DNA of 64,000 nt from Crocinitomicaceae bacterium (GTDB lineage Bacteria; Bacteroidota; Bacteroidia; Flavobacteriales_D; Crocinitomicaceae). The stretch spans positions 62,001 to 126,000 of the forward strand of contig JAHEMR010000005.1 of assembly GCA_024643545.1 (NCBI GenBank), in the 5' to 3' direction. A program made the position numbers and the translations under genes. The notes beneath the pieces were generated by a model. The model did not search any database. It was not told where the DNA came from and saw nothing but the letters and a program-made list of their open reading frames with translations. Positions 18,001 through 24,407 of this stretch are shown here, piece after piece (within the stretch, counting starts at the first letter, position 1; each line of letters starts with the position of its first letter).

Positions 18001-18064
18001 AAAAGAAAACCATCGCTACCAATGCGAGATTTCTTAAACGTAATAGATTTGTAGAGTTACCCAT
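9002..18064 (-). CDS. Giant T9SS-secreted protein: beta-helix, GEVED x3, lectin-like and PKD-like repeats
   Basis: 3020 aa from the ATG at 18064. A GTG at 18082 is in frame, but it lies two bases from the -7 element and is rejected. Order of parts: signal peptide 1-28 (ends LFAQ). Asn-rich right-handed beta-helix repeats run to about 835 and end in the common DIGADEF motif. GEVED 1 is at about 1040-1130 (GEREDY). A jelly-roll lectin-like domain lies at about 1240-1450 (GADGLSYSFG). GEVED 2 and 3 (about 1610-1775 and 2030-2200, both GETEDY) are near copies. About eight tandem PKD/Ig-like modules of roughly 75 aa span 2260-2880. The C-terminal sorting domain is at about 2950-3020 (VFPNPTNGEVNV, PGVYMVRL, VVKN). 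It is probably a surface or extracellular adhesin or glycan-active protein. A polysaccharide lyase activity in the helix is possible but not shown by any residue I can name. Confidence 0.9.
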   Translation of the reverse strand: MGNSTNLLRLRNLALVAMVFFFNGLFAQLTGIKTIPTNYASVAAFVTDVNAQGVGAGGVTLNVPAGYTETLTGKITLTATGTAANPIIIQKSGAGVNPKLVAYTGTNMIPSITGDGFFVIDGGDYITIDGLNLEESAANLDITTVMEFGYALTKASVTNGAQYNTIKNCTITLSRINNAAGIAPWHNGSMGIAILNTLSSAAAALTPTSADGTNSNNTIISNTINGGNAGVVLIGYAAVTPTLTLGDWNNNIGGSTSASGNNVLNFGGAALASNPSTGIFASNQWNLNVSNNTINNNNGTGVNHISTLRGIFLNSSSPEASATCNNNTLLIYGGGTTSQVSPIEVAIGIGGTTNVVEINNNNITGAYLTATTGTFYGIYANGPTPATLSINNNNIHDITYSATALTGSGVIYGIYKSGLSLNSNVIGNIVTNITRTGTTGSSTYPYYLTSGYNWIVTNNTASNVTINGTGTGSTFYGMYIYGYASTVHKVNNNTINNIVTNKPTGSGTIYGIYTYANAPNSEYNNNVINNITTTGTGAYYGLYHSAAAINFTARGNSTTGISTNGTTLYASYFSGGNGDIRNNSITNVTSTSPTTTAITAGMYTLSPSSGSQHNIFNNIIGDIKAPAGSNAVTAGSSRIRGLWIAATTTPTNVNVFNNTVYLNATSTSSPFTTAALYVTTSTTATAGSLKLVGNIFVNNSTPTGTGKAVAYVRSSTAFNNFDAINSGKNVYYAGTPGTNNVIYWDATNNLTAVPAFQALVVGEAGSFTENPTFISTVSSNASYLRINPAVTSLIESGSVVNPIMNNDIDGDIRAGITGYTGTGSAPDIGADEFAGITPAPQILFSGVTPSFSPALCTAAARTISGTVTTSSGTITGVNLNYTANGVAQTPIAMTNTSGTTWTGTIPVPTPVNATIAWAITATNSGGFTTALSGTSYNDEPLFGATAVASVNSSTICSGANANLLAVINSTPATYAPAPVTSTIDEDLANVTISYNGTTLLNNTSAVQSLVGTIGTGTGTAGAYTDFSALATIPMSAGNTYQYSLTSTNTGNNYSNSMAIFIDFNKDGDFVDAGEMVYQPTGTQVGPHTVTGSFTIPLTAFGTTRMRVVSMETLITSYATTSSWGEREDYTVTFTQSVTWYTGTSVVGTSNPQSVAPLTTTTYNATVFGGGCSLQSNNVTVTTLVLPTAPAATNSAQCGTNTPLAAVASTAGTAGSGQFYWYNAATNGTIVQNPPVSSTYTTFYSNDFTNLTIGTGATLTGVANLTGVLGQLQLTPNALSQQGGIMVSPGVNAQKYKVDFDMATSLAGADGLSYSFGNDVNTASTTPAAEMGSGSKLKISFDAYGVMPNAAGIYILYNNTAASFNDLTPGVLGYVNNTSWIASGSNHVTIETNQLGQLTLTLNGTAIFTNVQLPAAYVSADKSTWSHAIAARTGGVSMEQTIDNLVIQTAGFAAGSTTFQNPISTTTTYYVSELGTNGCYSPTTPLVATVISPDPLVISSGLTPAICLGQPFTTTVSSIASPAYTYSWDIPTYTGSGISAPVTQATLGTTPTVAGVYPYTITGTNGVCTAVVTVNLTVNALPVITTATASPAVACHNSNVTLAASSIVSGPQTEPVGYCASNATSTFDEEILGVTLGSMTNSSTCATTGGAGSIQNQYSNFTTLVPALNVQPGLVYPLTVQIGTCNGNYNNFTKVFIDWNRDGDFLDASETAYQSATFTNGPHLENGNITVPAFAQMGITRMRVVNVETTVATGVNSCGTYTWGETEDYWLNIQSSPAIPYSYVWNTTPAINAITGTVVASNTTSAQTTQSWSITATEAATGCTNTMSTAAITIQPAFLAPTATNSTHCGTQIPTASLVDPNAFTSPTFNWYASAALGSALQSTSANTYGSIVGTTTTLYATVSNPATGCQSNATPVLITVIAPPALSLSTNALTTCDGVASSNATLTGASAYNNFTWSPAAGVNGSSAAGYNFTSSASGVYTLTAVQTSGQLCASTATLALTVNPNPVITSSTASPVNICNGGTVTVVASSTLSGPQTEPTGYCTSNATSTADEEILNVTIGTLNNTSTCATTGGAGSLQSQYSNFTTTVAPVNLMLGTTYPVIVSIGTCGGNYSNFTKVFIDYNRDGDFLDAGETVYQSTASTVGPHAESGFVLVPTTAQLGITRMRVVNVETSVATSVNSCGTYTWGETEDYLVNLQSPPPAVYTYVWNTIPAVSSISGTTTAINTTANDVIEARIVTATNPATSCFTNMSTNNFTIHPTPVINAGQDVLICSNNATEQTTLTAVGAGVSGTYAWTGPVSGVVNATPFTVGASGTYSVVGTTQWGCFSSDTLSLTYSTIPVAGAGVDQAICLGQTATFTGNGLAPFTWTTATYPGSGISAPTVGGTLSVTPTISGTYTYNVGVANSVGCTNDDQVQLTVWALPVVNAGVDQTICNASPAILSGSGALTYTWTNNVTNATPFFPSSTANYTVDGVDIHGCHNFDNVNVNVLPQPIVNAGIDQTVCATTPVILFAQTTANTPTAVTGFQWNNSVVNATQFTPTATATYTVTATGANGCTNQDQVVVTVLALPTVNAGNDITVCAGLSATLNATGAATYSWNNGVTQAIPFYPNATTSYTVTGTGANGCTNQDQVVVTVSTGPTVTVTGNQVVCANSPATLSAASTNSMGGFWTTSNGLGTISPNISNGTVTYVPTANDPVVVNLTYVASNACGNASQSTTLTVLPSPTVNAGPDIASCAGLPVTLSATSNGFITWNNNVSNNVAFVPGSTATYTVTAVGANNCTNTDQMVLTVLALPDVNAGADQTICSGSTATLNGSGANTYLWNNGVVNSVAFAPTATQTYTVTGTALNGCQASDQVVVTVNATPVALVSVVNDVTVAASPAGMNYQWINCASGTDIPTATTAQFTATANGSYAVIVTSLQGCEDVSDCITISSVGLDQINISDMNVFPNPTNGEVNVSMPENMNADVQIFDAQGKLVAEQLNVTNNGKLNISNVTPGVYMVRLTAENAVETFRVVKN
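9430..11280 (-). repeat. Tandem PKD/Ig-like module repeats
   Basis: About eight consecutive modules share the frame VNAGxDQTIC, then a Trp-Asn core (TYxWNNGV), then TYTVTG and NGCTNxDQVVVTV. The period is about 220-240 bp. Single modules differ enough to show divergence after duplication. Confidence 0.8.
11461..13260 (-). repeat. Duplicated GEVED block (copies about 11461-11985 and 12740-13260)
   Basis: The two roughly 520-bp blocks encode closely similar GEVED modules. Both contain SGPQTEP, DEEIL, STCATTGGAGS, a DRDGDFLDA-like acidic loop, GITRMRVVNVET, NSCGTYTWGETEDY and a downstream YVWNT. They are separated by an Ig-like stretch of about 750 bp, so the duplicated unit is about 1.28 kb. 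Confidence 0.8.
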
Positions 18065-18083
18065 AATAATAATTTTAGTCACG

Positions 18084-18113
18084 CAAATATATCATTTTAA
18101 GTTTAAAAAACAA
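18084..18113 (-). promoter_or_regulatory. Complete promoter TTG-N19-TATATTTG of the 3020-aa protein gene
   Basis: On the minus strand TTG (18113-18111), 19 bases and TATATTTG (18091-18084) match the Bacteroidota -33/-7 layout exactly. The ATG at 18064 follows after 19 bases. Confidence 0.8.
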
Positions 18114-18166
18114 AACCGAAAATTTTTATTCGGTTATTTAAAATTTAATCTGCCGGAAACATTCTG

Positions 18167-18174
18167 TACCTTTG
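18167..18174 (+). promoter_or_regulatory. -7 element TACCTTTG before the SDR gene
   Basis: Perfect TAnnTTTG, 23 bases before the ATG at 18198. Together with the promoter at 18084-18113 it forms a compact divergent promoter region. Confidence 0.7.
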
Positions 18175-18197
18175 TTTTTCAAAATAAAATTTGAAAG

Positions 18198-18977
18198 ATG
18201 AGAAATAATCGAACAGCATTGGTTTGTGGAAGCACACAGGGTATTGGTTTTGCCGTTGCCAAAAAATTAGCAGAAAATGGGTTTAATTTGGTGCTTTTGG
18301 CTCGAAATGAAGAAAAATTAACAAATGCATTGTCTCTTTTGGATCGCAGTCAAGGTCAAGAACACCAATGCCTTATTGCGGACTTTTCGAAGTCTACAGA
18401 ATTAAAATCGGTCATCGATTCTTTCATACAAAAAGGAAATACCATACATGTTTTGGTGAACAATACTGGGGGACCTAAAGGCGGATTGATTAAAGATGCT
18501 GCACCTGAAGAATTCATTCAGACTTTTAATCAACATTTGATTTGTAATCACATTTTAATGCAAGCCGTGAATCCTGGAATGATCGCAGACGGTTATGGTC
18601 GTATCATTAACATTATTTCCACTTCTGTCAAACAACCACTAGCAAATCTTGGTGTTTCCAATACCATTCGAGGCGCGGTTGCTAATTGGAGTAAAACACT
18701 TGCGGGGGAACTTGGTCAATATGGGATTACAGTGAACAATGTATTGCCCGGTGCTACCAATACTTCAAGACTTGCTGAAATTGCCGGCGTGAAATCGGAA
18801 AAAACAGGACAATCTGTATCGGAGATATTTGAAGAGATGGGAGGTGAAACACCGATGAACCGCATCGCGGAACCAGAAGAAGTAGCTGCAGCGGTTTGCT
18901 TTTTAGCATCTCCCGAAGCATCCTACATCAATGGAATCAATTTACCCGTGGATGGCGGCAGAACAAAGTGTTTATAA
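18198..18977 (+). CDS. Atypical short-chain dehydrogenase/reductase (FabG-like)
   Basis: 259 aa with a Rossmann fold. The N-terminal cofactor loop is CGSTQGIGFAVA (TGxxxGIG type), followed by NNTGGP in place of NNAG and a C-terminal VDGG. The Ser of the catalytic triad seems kept (IISTSV). Where the YxxxK motif should be the sequence reads SNTIR, so both the catalytic Tyr and Lys are replaced. This matches a known SDR subgroup that resembles beta-ketoacyl-ACP reductase but lacks the full tetrad. The function is therefore uncertain: a reductase with altered chemistry or a binding protein. It is transcribed alone from TACCTTTG. Confidence 0.85.
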   Translation: MRNNRTALVCGSTQGIGFAVAKKLAENGFNLVLLARNEEKLTNALSLLDRSQGQEHQCLIADFSKSTELKSVIDSFIQKGNTIHVLVNNTGGPKGGLIKDAAPEEFIQTFNQHLICNHILMQAVNPGMIADGYGRIINIISTSVKQPLANLGVSNTIRGAVANWSKTLAGELGQYGITVNNVLPGATNTSRLAEIAGVKSEKTGQSVSEIFEEMGGETPMNRIAEPEEVAAAVCFLASPEASYINGINLPVDGGRTKCL

Positions 18978-19024
18978 GCTAAAATCTAGCACAGAAAATT
19001 AGTAGCTATATATTAAAGGTATAC

Positions 19025-19348
19025 TCACTCGTTTTTGGACAAGCGATTTGAGATGTATGATCGATATGCCATTAAAGAAGGAAATCCAATTAATAAACAA
19101 GCTGCTAGAAAATAACCTTTCGTAACTAAATGGAATCCTTGGATGTCTTTGAGGTCCTCCGGATTAATTCCAATTCCAATGAAATAGGACAAGCTCAATT
19201 TAATGGGTAAGCCAATTTCTTTCGCCCCTTGCATGACGATAATTTCACCATCGAAAATGCTGATGTTGAAGAAAAACAAAGGAACGGCGAAGAGCACAAA
19301 TGTTAGTGCAAAAACAGCTAGTGGATTTTTAAAAAGATTTTTTATCAT
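19025..19348 (-). CDS. Small membrane protein, function unknown
   Basis: 107 aa with two clear hydrophobic segments: about residues 11-29 (VFALTFVLFAVPLFFF) and about 75-92 (GYFLAACLLIGFPSLMAY). A soluble stretch of about 45 residues lies between them and the tail is basic. I do not recognise a family. The ATG is preceded by TAATTTTG-N4, which places transcription start at or next to the start codon. The gene is divergent from the glycosyltransferase gene and convergent with the SDR gene. Confidence 0.7.
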   Translation of the reverse strand: MIKNLFKNPLAVFALTFVLFAVPLFFFNISIFDGEIIVMQGAKEIGLPIKLSLSYFIGIGINPEDLKDIQGFHLVTKGYFLAACLLIGFPSLMAYRSYISNRLSKNE

Positions 19349-19352
19349 CGGA

Positions 19353-19360
19353 CAAAATTA
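19353..19360 (-). promoter_or_regulatory. -7 element TAATTTTG four bases before ATG (leaderless geometry)
   Basis: On the minus strand TAATTTTG is followed by TCCG and then ATG at 19348. Confidence 0.65.
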
Positions 19361-19371
19361 ATCGTTTTATC

Positions 19372-19379
19372 TATATTCG
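19372..19379 (+). promoter_or_regulatory. -7-like element TATATTCG before the glycosyltransferase gene
   Basis: One mismatch to TAnnTTTG (TTCG variant), 16 bases before the TTG start at 19396 and divergent from the element at 19353-19360. Confidence 0.45.
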
Positions 19380-19395
19380 CCGACGATTTCATGTT

Positions 19396-20505
19396 TTGAC
19401 GAAAAAATTATCACTCGCTTATTTATGCACATCCCGAGGTTGGGGGGGGTTGGAGATGAACCATCTTCGAAATGCTCTTTGGATGAAAACGAGAGGTCAC
19501 GAAATCACCGTCATATGTACTGTGAATTCTCCTCTTGAAAAGGAAGCGTTAAACGCCAAGCTTTCGGTAATAAGTATTCGAAAACCTGCACGACATTATG
19601 CTTTTTTAAGTGCTTGGAGGATTTTTCTCAAACTAAAAAACATTGGGGTACAACAAATAATCATCCGAAACACCTCAGATATTAGCCTCGCAGCAAGTAT
19701 ATCTTTCTTCTCTTTTAAGCGAATACAAATCCATTATTTTATGGAACTAATTTTCCATGAGAAAAAGCAACAACTGTATAGAACCATTCGTTATTCCTTC
19801 TTGAGTTCATGGATATGTTCCCTACAATACATGAAAGAAAAGGTGTTGTTGGATACGCACATCGACCAAAAGACTGTTTGTGTTATTCCTTCTGCCTTGG
19901 ATTTCAGTCATATAATCAAACTAAATAAAACCGACGCGAGAAAACAACTGAATTTACCAGAGAACCCTGTGGTTTTTGGAATGATTGGTAGAATTGATCG
20001 AAAAAAACGCATTGACCTAGCCATTACAGCCCTATCCTTAATACAAAGAACAGATTGCCATTTAATCATTGTCGGTGAAGAGACTCCGGATACACCAGAT
20101 TCTTATTTAACAGAGCTTCAACAACTGATTCAAGAAAAAAAATTAGCAGAACAGGTTCATTTTTATGGATTTCATTCAGAAACTAGTCTGTTTTATAATG
20201 CCATTGATGCACTCATCATGGGTTCTGATTTTGAAACTTTCGGGATGAGCACCATTGAAGCACTCGCTCATCTGACACCAGTGATTGCAACAAATACAGG
20301 AGGTTCAAAGGAATTATTAACTCAGTTTCCCTTTGGGATTTTGGTTGAACCAGGAAATCCTTCACATTTTGCTCTTGCAATGGAACGGGTTGCGTTAATC
20401 GATCCGGAAAACTTCGATTCAAGGGCTTTTCAATCGTATTTCGACCACCAACGAATCTGCGAAATGATCGAATCTCGCATACTAAGTTGCGAAAGCATGC
20501 GTTAA
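19396..20505 (+). CDS. Glycosyltransferase family 4 (GT-B fold)
   Basis: 369 aa. The start is TTG: the conserved N-terminal strand (LAYLCTSRGWGGLEMNHLR) needs it, and the ATG at 19391 is out of frame. The N-terminal half is the acceptor lobe. The C-terminal half begins at about residue 190 (VFGMIGRIDRKKR) and carries the EX7E retaining-GT motif as ETFGMSTIE, followed by PVIATNTGG. Such enzymes move a sugar from a nucleotide sugar to a glycan or lipid acceptor, here probably for surface polysaccharide. The acceptor cannot be told from sequence. A histidine kinase gene follows after 30 bases; the flippase gene downstream would fit a glycan role. Confidence 0.88.
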   Translation: MTKKLSLAYLCTSRGWGGLEMNHLRNALWMKTRGHEITVICTVNSPLEKEALNAKLSVISIRKPARHYAFLSAWRIFLKLKNIGVQQIIIRNTSDISLAASISFFSFKRIQIHYFMELIFHEKKQQLYRTIRYSFLSSWICSLQYMKEKVLLDTHIDQKTVCVIPSALDFSHIIKLNKTDARKQLNLPENPVVFGMIGRIDRKKRIDLAITALSLIQRTDCHLIIVGEETPDTPDSYLTELQQLIQEKKLAEQVHFYGFHSETSLFYNAIDALIMGSDFETFGMSTIEALAHLTPVIATNTGGSKELLTQFPFGILVEPGNPSHFALAMERVALIDPENFDSRAFQSYFDHQRICEMIESRILSCESMR

Positions 20506-20535
20506 ACAAACGAAATCTCCTTAAATTCGTTCCAA

Positions 20536-22050
20536 ATGGACCTATATTCTGCCAAACAACGCTGGAAAGTTGTATTGATTTTCGTTTCTCTCCTAATCAT
20601 AGGGGCGTCTTTGTTTGTCTCCAACCAAATGATTCAAAAAATCGCTGAACGTGAACGATCGAAAGCAAAAGAATGGGCAGGTGCACTCAAAAAGAAAGTA
20701 GAATTAGTCGAGCTCAACGCACGAATTTTTAAATCCTTACGTGAAAGGGAGCGCGAGAAAATAGAATTAGTCGTTGCTGCCCAAAAAACACTATTAAATC
20801 CTTCAGATTTATCCTTAAATCAAGACTTGGCTTTTACCTTAAACATTATTGAGTCCAACAAGGACATTCCCGTCATCCTGTTAAACGACGACGGAACACT
20901 TGCTCAACATCGAAACCTCGACACACTGTTAAACAAGCAAAATCAGGAAGCTGCGATTTTAGCCCTTGCCAAAAAATGGAAAACGGAAGGTCATGAATTC
21001 CAAATAAATGTCTTTGGCGATATGCACATGTCCTTTCTTTACGGTGAATCACGCGCATATTTGAACTTACAAAAGCAGAGTGATTCCTTGATTACATCAT
21101 TTAACCAAGATTTAAGCAATCAATCCAACTTAATCCCTGTGTTATTTTACGATGTAAAGGGACAAAAAGTGATTTCCAGTAATTTACCTAAAAAAGAACT
21201 CAGTTCTTCCCGCATCGCTAAAACCATTGCCAATCTTAAGGCGCAAAACAAGCCCATACACATCAACTTTGGTGAAGGTGAAAAAATCCTTTACTTCAGT
21301 GATAGTCCGGAAGTCAAGCAACTCATTTGGCTCCCTTACATTCAATTTGGTGTAGTTGGATTAATCGTCATCATCGGTTACTTATTGTTTTCAACCTATC
21401 GAAAAGCAGAACAGAATCAAGTTTGGGCTGGACTTGCAAAAGAAACAGCGCATCAACTGGGCACTCCCCTATCCTCTTTAATGGCTTGGGTCAGCTACTT
21501 GGAAAATGAAGATGTAGATCCGATGGTTCCTAGGGAAATGCATAAAGATTTACAGCGCTTAGAGAAAATTACCGATCGCTTTTCGAAAATTGGATCTGGA
21601 GCAAAACTGGTGGAAGAGGATTTTGTTTTCACCATTGAAAACAACCTTAATTACCTAAAAGCGCGGCTTTCGGATAAAATCGACATCGAATTCACTGTAG
21701 ATGGCCAACGCCCCATGATCGTTCTACACAACCGTTCACTAATGGAATGGGTCGTAGAAAACATTTGTAAAAATGCTGTGGATGCGATGGGAGGCGTCGG
21801 AAAATTGCAAGTACACGTCAAAGAAGTCGCAGAATGGGTACATGTTGACATCACAGATTCCGGAAAAGGACTTACGGCAAAACAGTTCAAAACCATTTTT
21901 CAACCGGGATACTCAACAAAAAAAAGAGGTTGGGGATTGGGTCTTACTTTAGTCAAACGCATTGTCGAAGAATACCACAAAGGAAGAGTATTTGTCGTAG
22001 CATCTGAATTAGATAAAGGAACAACTTTTAGAATCAGCATTCCACACTAG
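20536..22050 (+). CDS. Membrane sensor histidine kinase
   Basis: 504 aa. TM1 is at about residues 13-30 and TM2 at about 267-288, enclosing a periplasmic sensor region of about 235 residues with no family I recognise. The H-box is ETAHQLGTPLSSL (phospho-acceptor His at about residue 308), followed by N-box ENICKNAVDAM, G1 DSGKGL and G2 GWGLGLTLVKRI. No response regulator gene is adjacent, so it is an orphan within this window. TAAATTCG lies 6 bases before the ATG and may be its -7 element. Confidence 0.9.
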   Translation: MDLYSAKQRWKVVLIFVSLLIIGASLFVSNQMIQKIAERERSKAKEWAGALKKKVELVELNARIFKSLREREREKIELVVAAQKTLLNPSDLSLNQDLAFTLNIIESNKDIPVILLNDDGTLAQHRNLDTLLNKQNQEAAILALAKKWKTEGHEFQINVFGDMHMSFLYGESRAYLNLQKQSDSLITSFNQDLSNQSNLIPVLFYDVKGQKVISSNLPKKELSSSRIAKTIANLKAQNKPIHINFGEGEKILYFSDSPEVKQLIWLPYIQFGVVGLIVIIGYLLFSTYRKAEQNQVWAGLAKETAHQLGTPLSSLMAWVSYLENEDVDPMVPREMHKDLQRLEKITDRFSKIGSGAKLVEEDFVFTIENNLNYLKARLSDKIDIEFTVDGQRPMIVLHNRSLMEWVVENICKNAVDAMGGVGKLQVHVKEVAEWVHVDITDSGKGLTAKQFKTIFQPGYSTKKRGWGLGLTLVKRIVEEYHKGRVFVVASELDKGTTFRISIPH

Positions 22051-22096
22051 AAACTGAACGAAAATTTCTCGCTATTTTAGCGGACAAATTCAATTT

Positions 22097-22873
22097 ATGT
22101 ATCAATTCATCCTTGCCGAAACCAAAGAACACATCGGCTATCTTACGATTAATCGTCCAAGTCAGTTGAATGCCCTAAATAAGGACACCATTGCTGAATT
22201 ACATGAAGCGTTAAAATCCTTCAACCTTGATCCTGAAATCGCTGTAATTATTTTAACTGGTTCAGGAGAGAAAGCCTTTGTTGCAGGAGCGGATATCAAA
22301 GAATTTGCTGATTTTACCATTGCTCAAGGTGGAGAATTAGCTGTAACAGGTCAAACGACCCTTTTTGATTTCATTGAAAACTTAAGTACTCCAGTAATCG
22401 CGGCTGTAAATGGATTTGCACTTGGCGGAGGATTAGAACTTGCGATGGCGGCACATATCCGCGTGGCATCAAGCAATGCACGCATGGGATTGCCCGAAGT
22501 ATCCTTGGGAGTAATCCCTGGTTATGGAGGAACGCAACGACTTCCACAATTAATTGGAAAAGGAAAAGCGAACGAAATCATTTTCACCGCAGGAATGATG
22601 AAAGCAGACGAAGCTCTGCAATGGGGATTAGTGAACTACGTGGTAGAACAATCCGAATTGATCGCAAAATGTGAAGAAATAGCACAAAAAATAGTGGCGA
22701 ATTCACCTATGGCCATTGCCGCAGCCATTCGTTCTGTAAATGCCGGATTTAAAGATGGCGTAAATGGCTATGAAACAGAAATCGAGTCCTTTGCACATTG
22801 TTTCGGAACAAACGAATTTGTGGAAGGAACTACCGCATTTTTAGAAAAACGAAAAGCCAATTTCAGAGGCTAA
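22097..22873 (+). CDS. Enoyl-CoA hydratase/isomerase (crotonase) family protein
   Basis: 258 aa, the usual crotonase length. The oxyanion-hole segments are FVAGADIKEF (about residue 65) and GFALGGGLELAMA (about 108). LPEVSLGVIPGYGGTQRLP (about 135-153) holds the Glu pair expected in hydratases. It would hydrate trans-2-enoyl-CoA in fatty-acid or butanoate metabolism. It abuts the flippase gene (start one base after this stop), which looks like transcriptional convenience only. Confidence 0.92.
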   Translation: MYQFILAETKEHIGYLTINRPSQLNALNKDTIAELHEALKSFNLDPEIAVIILTGSGEKAFVAGADIKEFADFTIAQGGELAVTGQTTLFDFIENLSTPVIAAVNGFALGGGLELAMAAHIRVASSNARMGLPEVSLGVIPGYGGTQRLPQLIGKGKANEIIFTAGMMKADEALQWGLVNYVVEQSELIAKCEEIAQKIVANSPMAIAAAIRSVNAGFKDGVNGYETEIESFAHCFGTNEFVEGTTAFLEKRKANFRG

Positions 22874-24337
22874 ATGAGCAATCCCATTCGTAAATTAATG
22901 AGTCAAACCGCCGTCTATGGACTTTCTTCCATTGTCGGACGTTTGTTGAACTATTTATTGGTTCCTTTATATACGAGTGTTTTTACGGATCCAGCCCATT
23001 ACGGGGTGGTTTCTGAATTGTACGCTTGGGTTGCCTTTCTGATTGTCATTCTAACTTTTGGAATGGAAACTGCCTTTTTCCGCTTCATTCAAACGAGTGT
23101 GAACAAAGAGCAAACCTATCTCAATTCACTGGCAACTGTCCTTGGTCTGAATGTCTTCTTTTTCGCCATTTTGTTATTCTTCAATAATGACATCGCATCC
23201 TTTATGCTTTATGAAGGACACAACGAATACATCATTCTATTAGGTATTATTGTAAGTATTGATGCACTCACCGCCATTCCCTTGGCAAAATTAAGGGTGG
23301 AGGAAAAATCCATGCGTTTCGTAAGTATCCAAATTACTTCCATTCTCGTGAATGTTGGATTAAACTTATTTTTGATGCTGTACCTCTTCAATCCAGCACG
23401 GCCAGAAGAGGGGGTTCTTTTCATTTTACTTGCTAATTTATGCGCCTCACTTGTGAAACCAGTAATGTTATATGATTCCTTTAAACTAAGTGCTTTAAAA
23501 ATAAATTGGGGGGAAATCAAACTGATGTTGTTTTATTCTTTTCCACTCGTTATTGGCAGTTTTGCCGGCATCATCAACGAGACAATTGATCGCATACTGC
23601 TCAAACAAATCATTTACAATCCAGAAGATTTAAGCACCCTTCATACGGCGGAAGGAGAAGTCGGTATCTATAGCGCTTGTTACAAATTAGCCATGTTGGT
23701 GACCATTCTATTACAGGCGTATCGCTATGCAGCAGAACCATTCTTCTTCAATCAAATGAAAAACGAAGATCGAAACGTGATATATGTAAAGGTGATGAAT
23801 CTTTTCGTTGCGACAGTTTGTTTTGTGTTTTTGTTCGTTAGTTTGAACATCGACATTTTTAAGCATTTTATTCAAAATCAACGATATTGGGTTGGATTAC
23901 CCGTTGTGCCTATTCTTCTTTTGGCCAATGTTTTTCTTGGAATCTACTACAACCAAAGTATTTGGTACAAACTAAGCGGGAAAACACAATACGGTGCTTA
24001 TATTGCCTTATTTGGAGCCGCTTTAACGATTGGTATCAATCTGCTTTTCATTCCTAAATACGGATACATGGCCAGTGCATGGGCAACCTTCATCGTATAC
24101 GCCGTTCAAATGGTTATCTCCTATTTTCTCGGACAAAAACACTACCCTATTCCATACAATATCAAAAAATTCTTCCTGTACTTAGGATTAGCACTTATCA
24201 TTTATTCCATCGGTTCACGCATACATTTCGAACGTTACTTTGCGCAGTTCGTTTTACAAAATGCCTTGCTTTTAGCATATGTGCTCTTTGTTTTTAAAAT
24301 GGAACGTCATTCCTTTTCCAACAAGCTCTCCTTGTAA
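22874..24337 (+). CDS. Polysaccharide flippase (Wzx/MATE-like, MOP superfamily)
   Basis: 487 aa with about 12-14 hydrophobic helices. The N-terminus GLSSIVGRLLNYLLVPLYTSVF is characteristic of the polysaccharide-export branch of the MOP exporter family. It should move a lipid-linked oligosaccharide across the inner membrane, a step before O-antigen or capsule polymerisation. It starts directly after the crotonase stop. With the GT4 gene upstream this hints at a small surface-glycan cluster, though no polymerase or ligase is present here. Confidence 0.88.
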   Translation: MSNPIRKLMSQTAVYGLSSIVGRLLNYLLVPLYTSVFTDPAHYGVVSELYAWVAFLIVILTFGMETAFFRFIQTSVNKEQTYLNSLATVLGLNVFFFAILLFFNNDIASFMLYEGHNEYIILLGIIVSIDALTAIPLAKLRVEEKSMRFVSIQITSILVNVGLNLFLMLYLFNPARPEEGVLFILLANLCASLVKPVMLYDSFKLSALKINWGEIKLMLFYSFPLVIGSFAGIINETIDRILLKQIIYNPEDLSTLHTAEGEVGIYSACYKLAMLVTILLQAYRYAAEPFFFNQMKNEDRNVIYVKVMNLFVATVCFVFLFVSLNIDIFKHFIQNQRYWVGLPVVPILLLANVFLGIYYNQSIWYKLSGKTQYGAYIALFGAALTIGINLLFIPKYGYMASAWATFIVYAVQMVISYFLGQKHYPIPYNIKKFFLYLGLALIIYSIGSRIHFERYFAQFVLQNALLLAYVLFVFKMERHSFSNKLSL

Positions 24338-24395
24338 TCTGTGCTGACTTAAAACTTTTTATTCGAAAGTTTGTTCTATAATCACCGAATCAGCT

Positions 24396-24403
24396 TAAAT
24401 TTG
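24396..24403 (+). promoter_or_regulatory. -7 element TAAATTTG four bases before dxs ATG (leaderless geometry)
   Basis: TAAATTTG, then TTAA, then ATG at 24408. The N4 spacing is the same as in five other genes of this window. Confidence 0.65.
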
Positions 24404-24407
24404 TTAA

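Noticed and set aside
18065-18082. GTG start at 18082 for the 3020-aa protein
   Set aside because: Only two bases from the -7 element; the ATG at 18064 gives a clean signal peptide.
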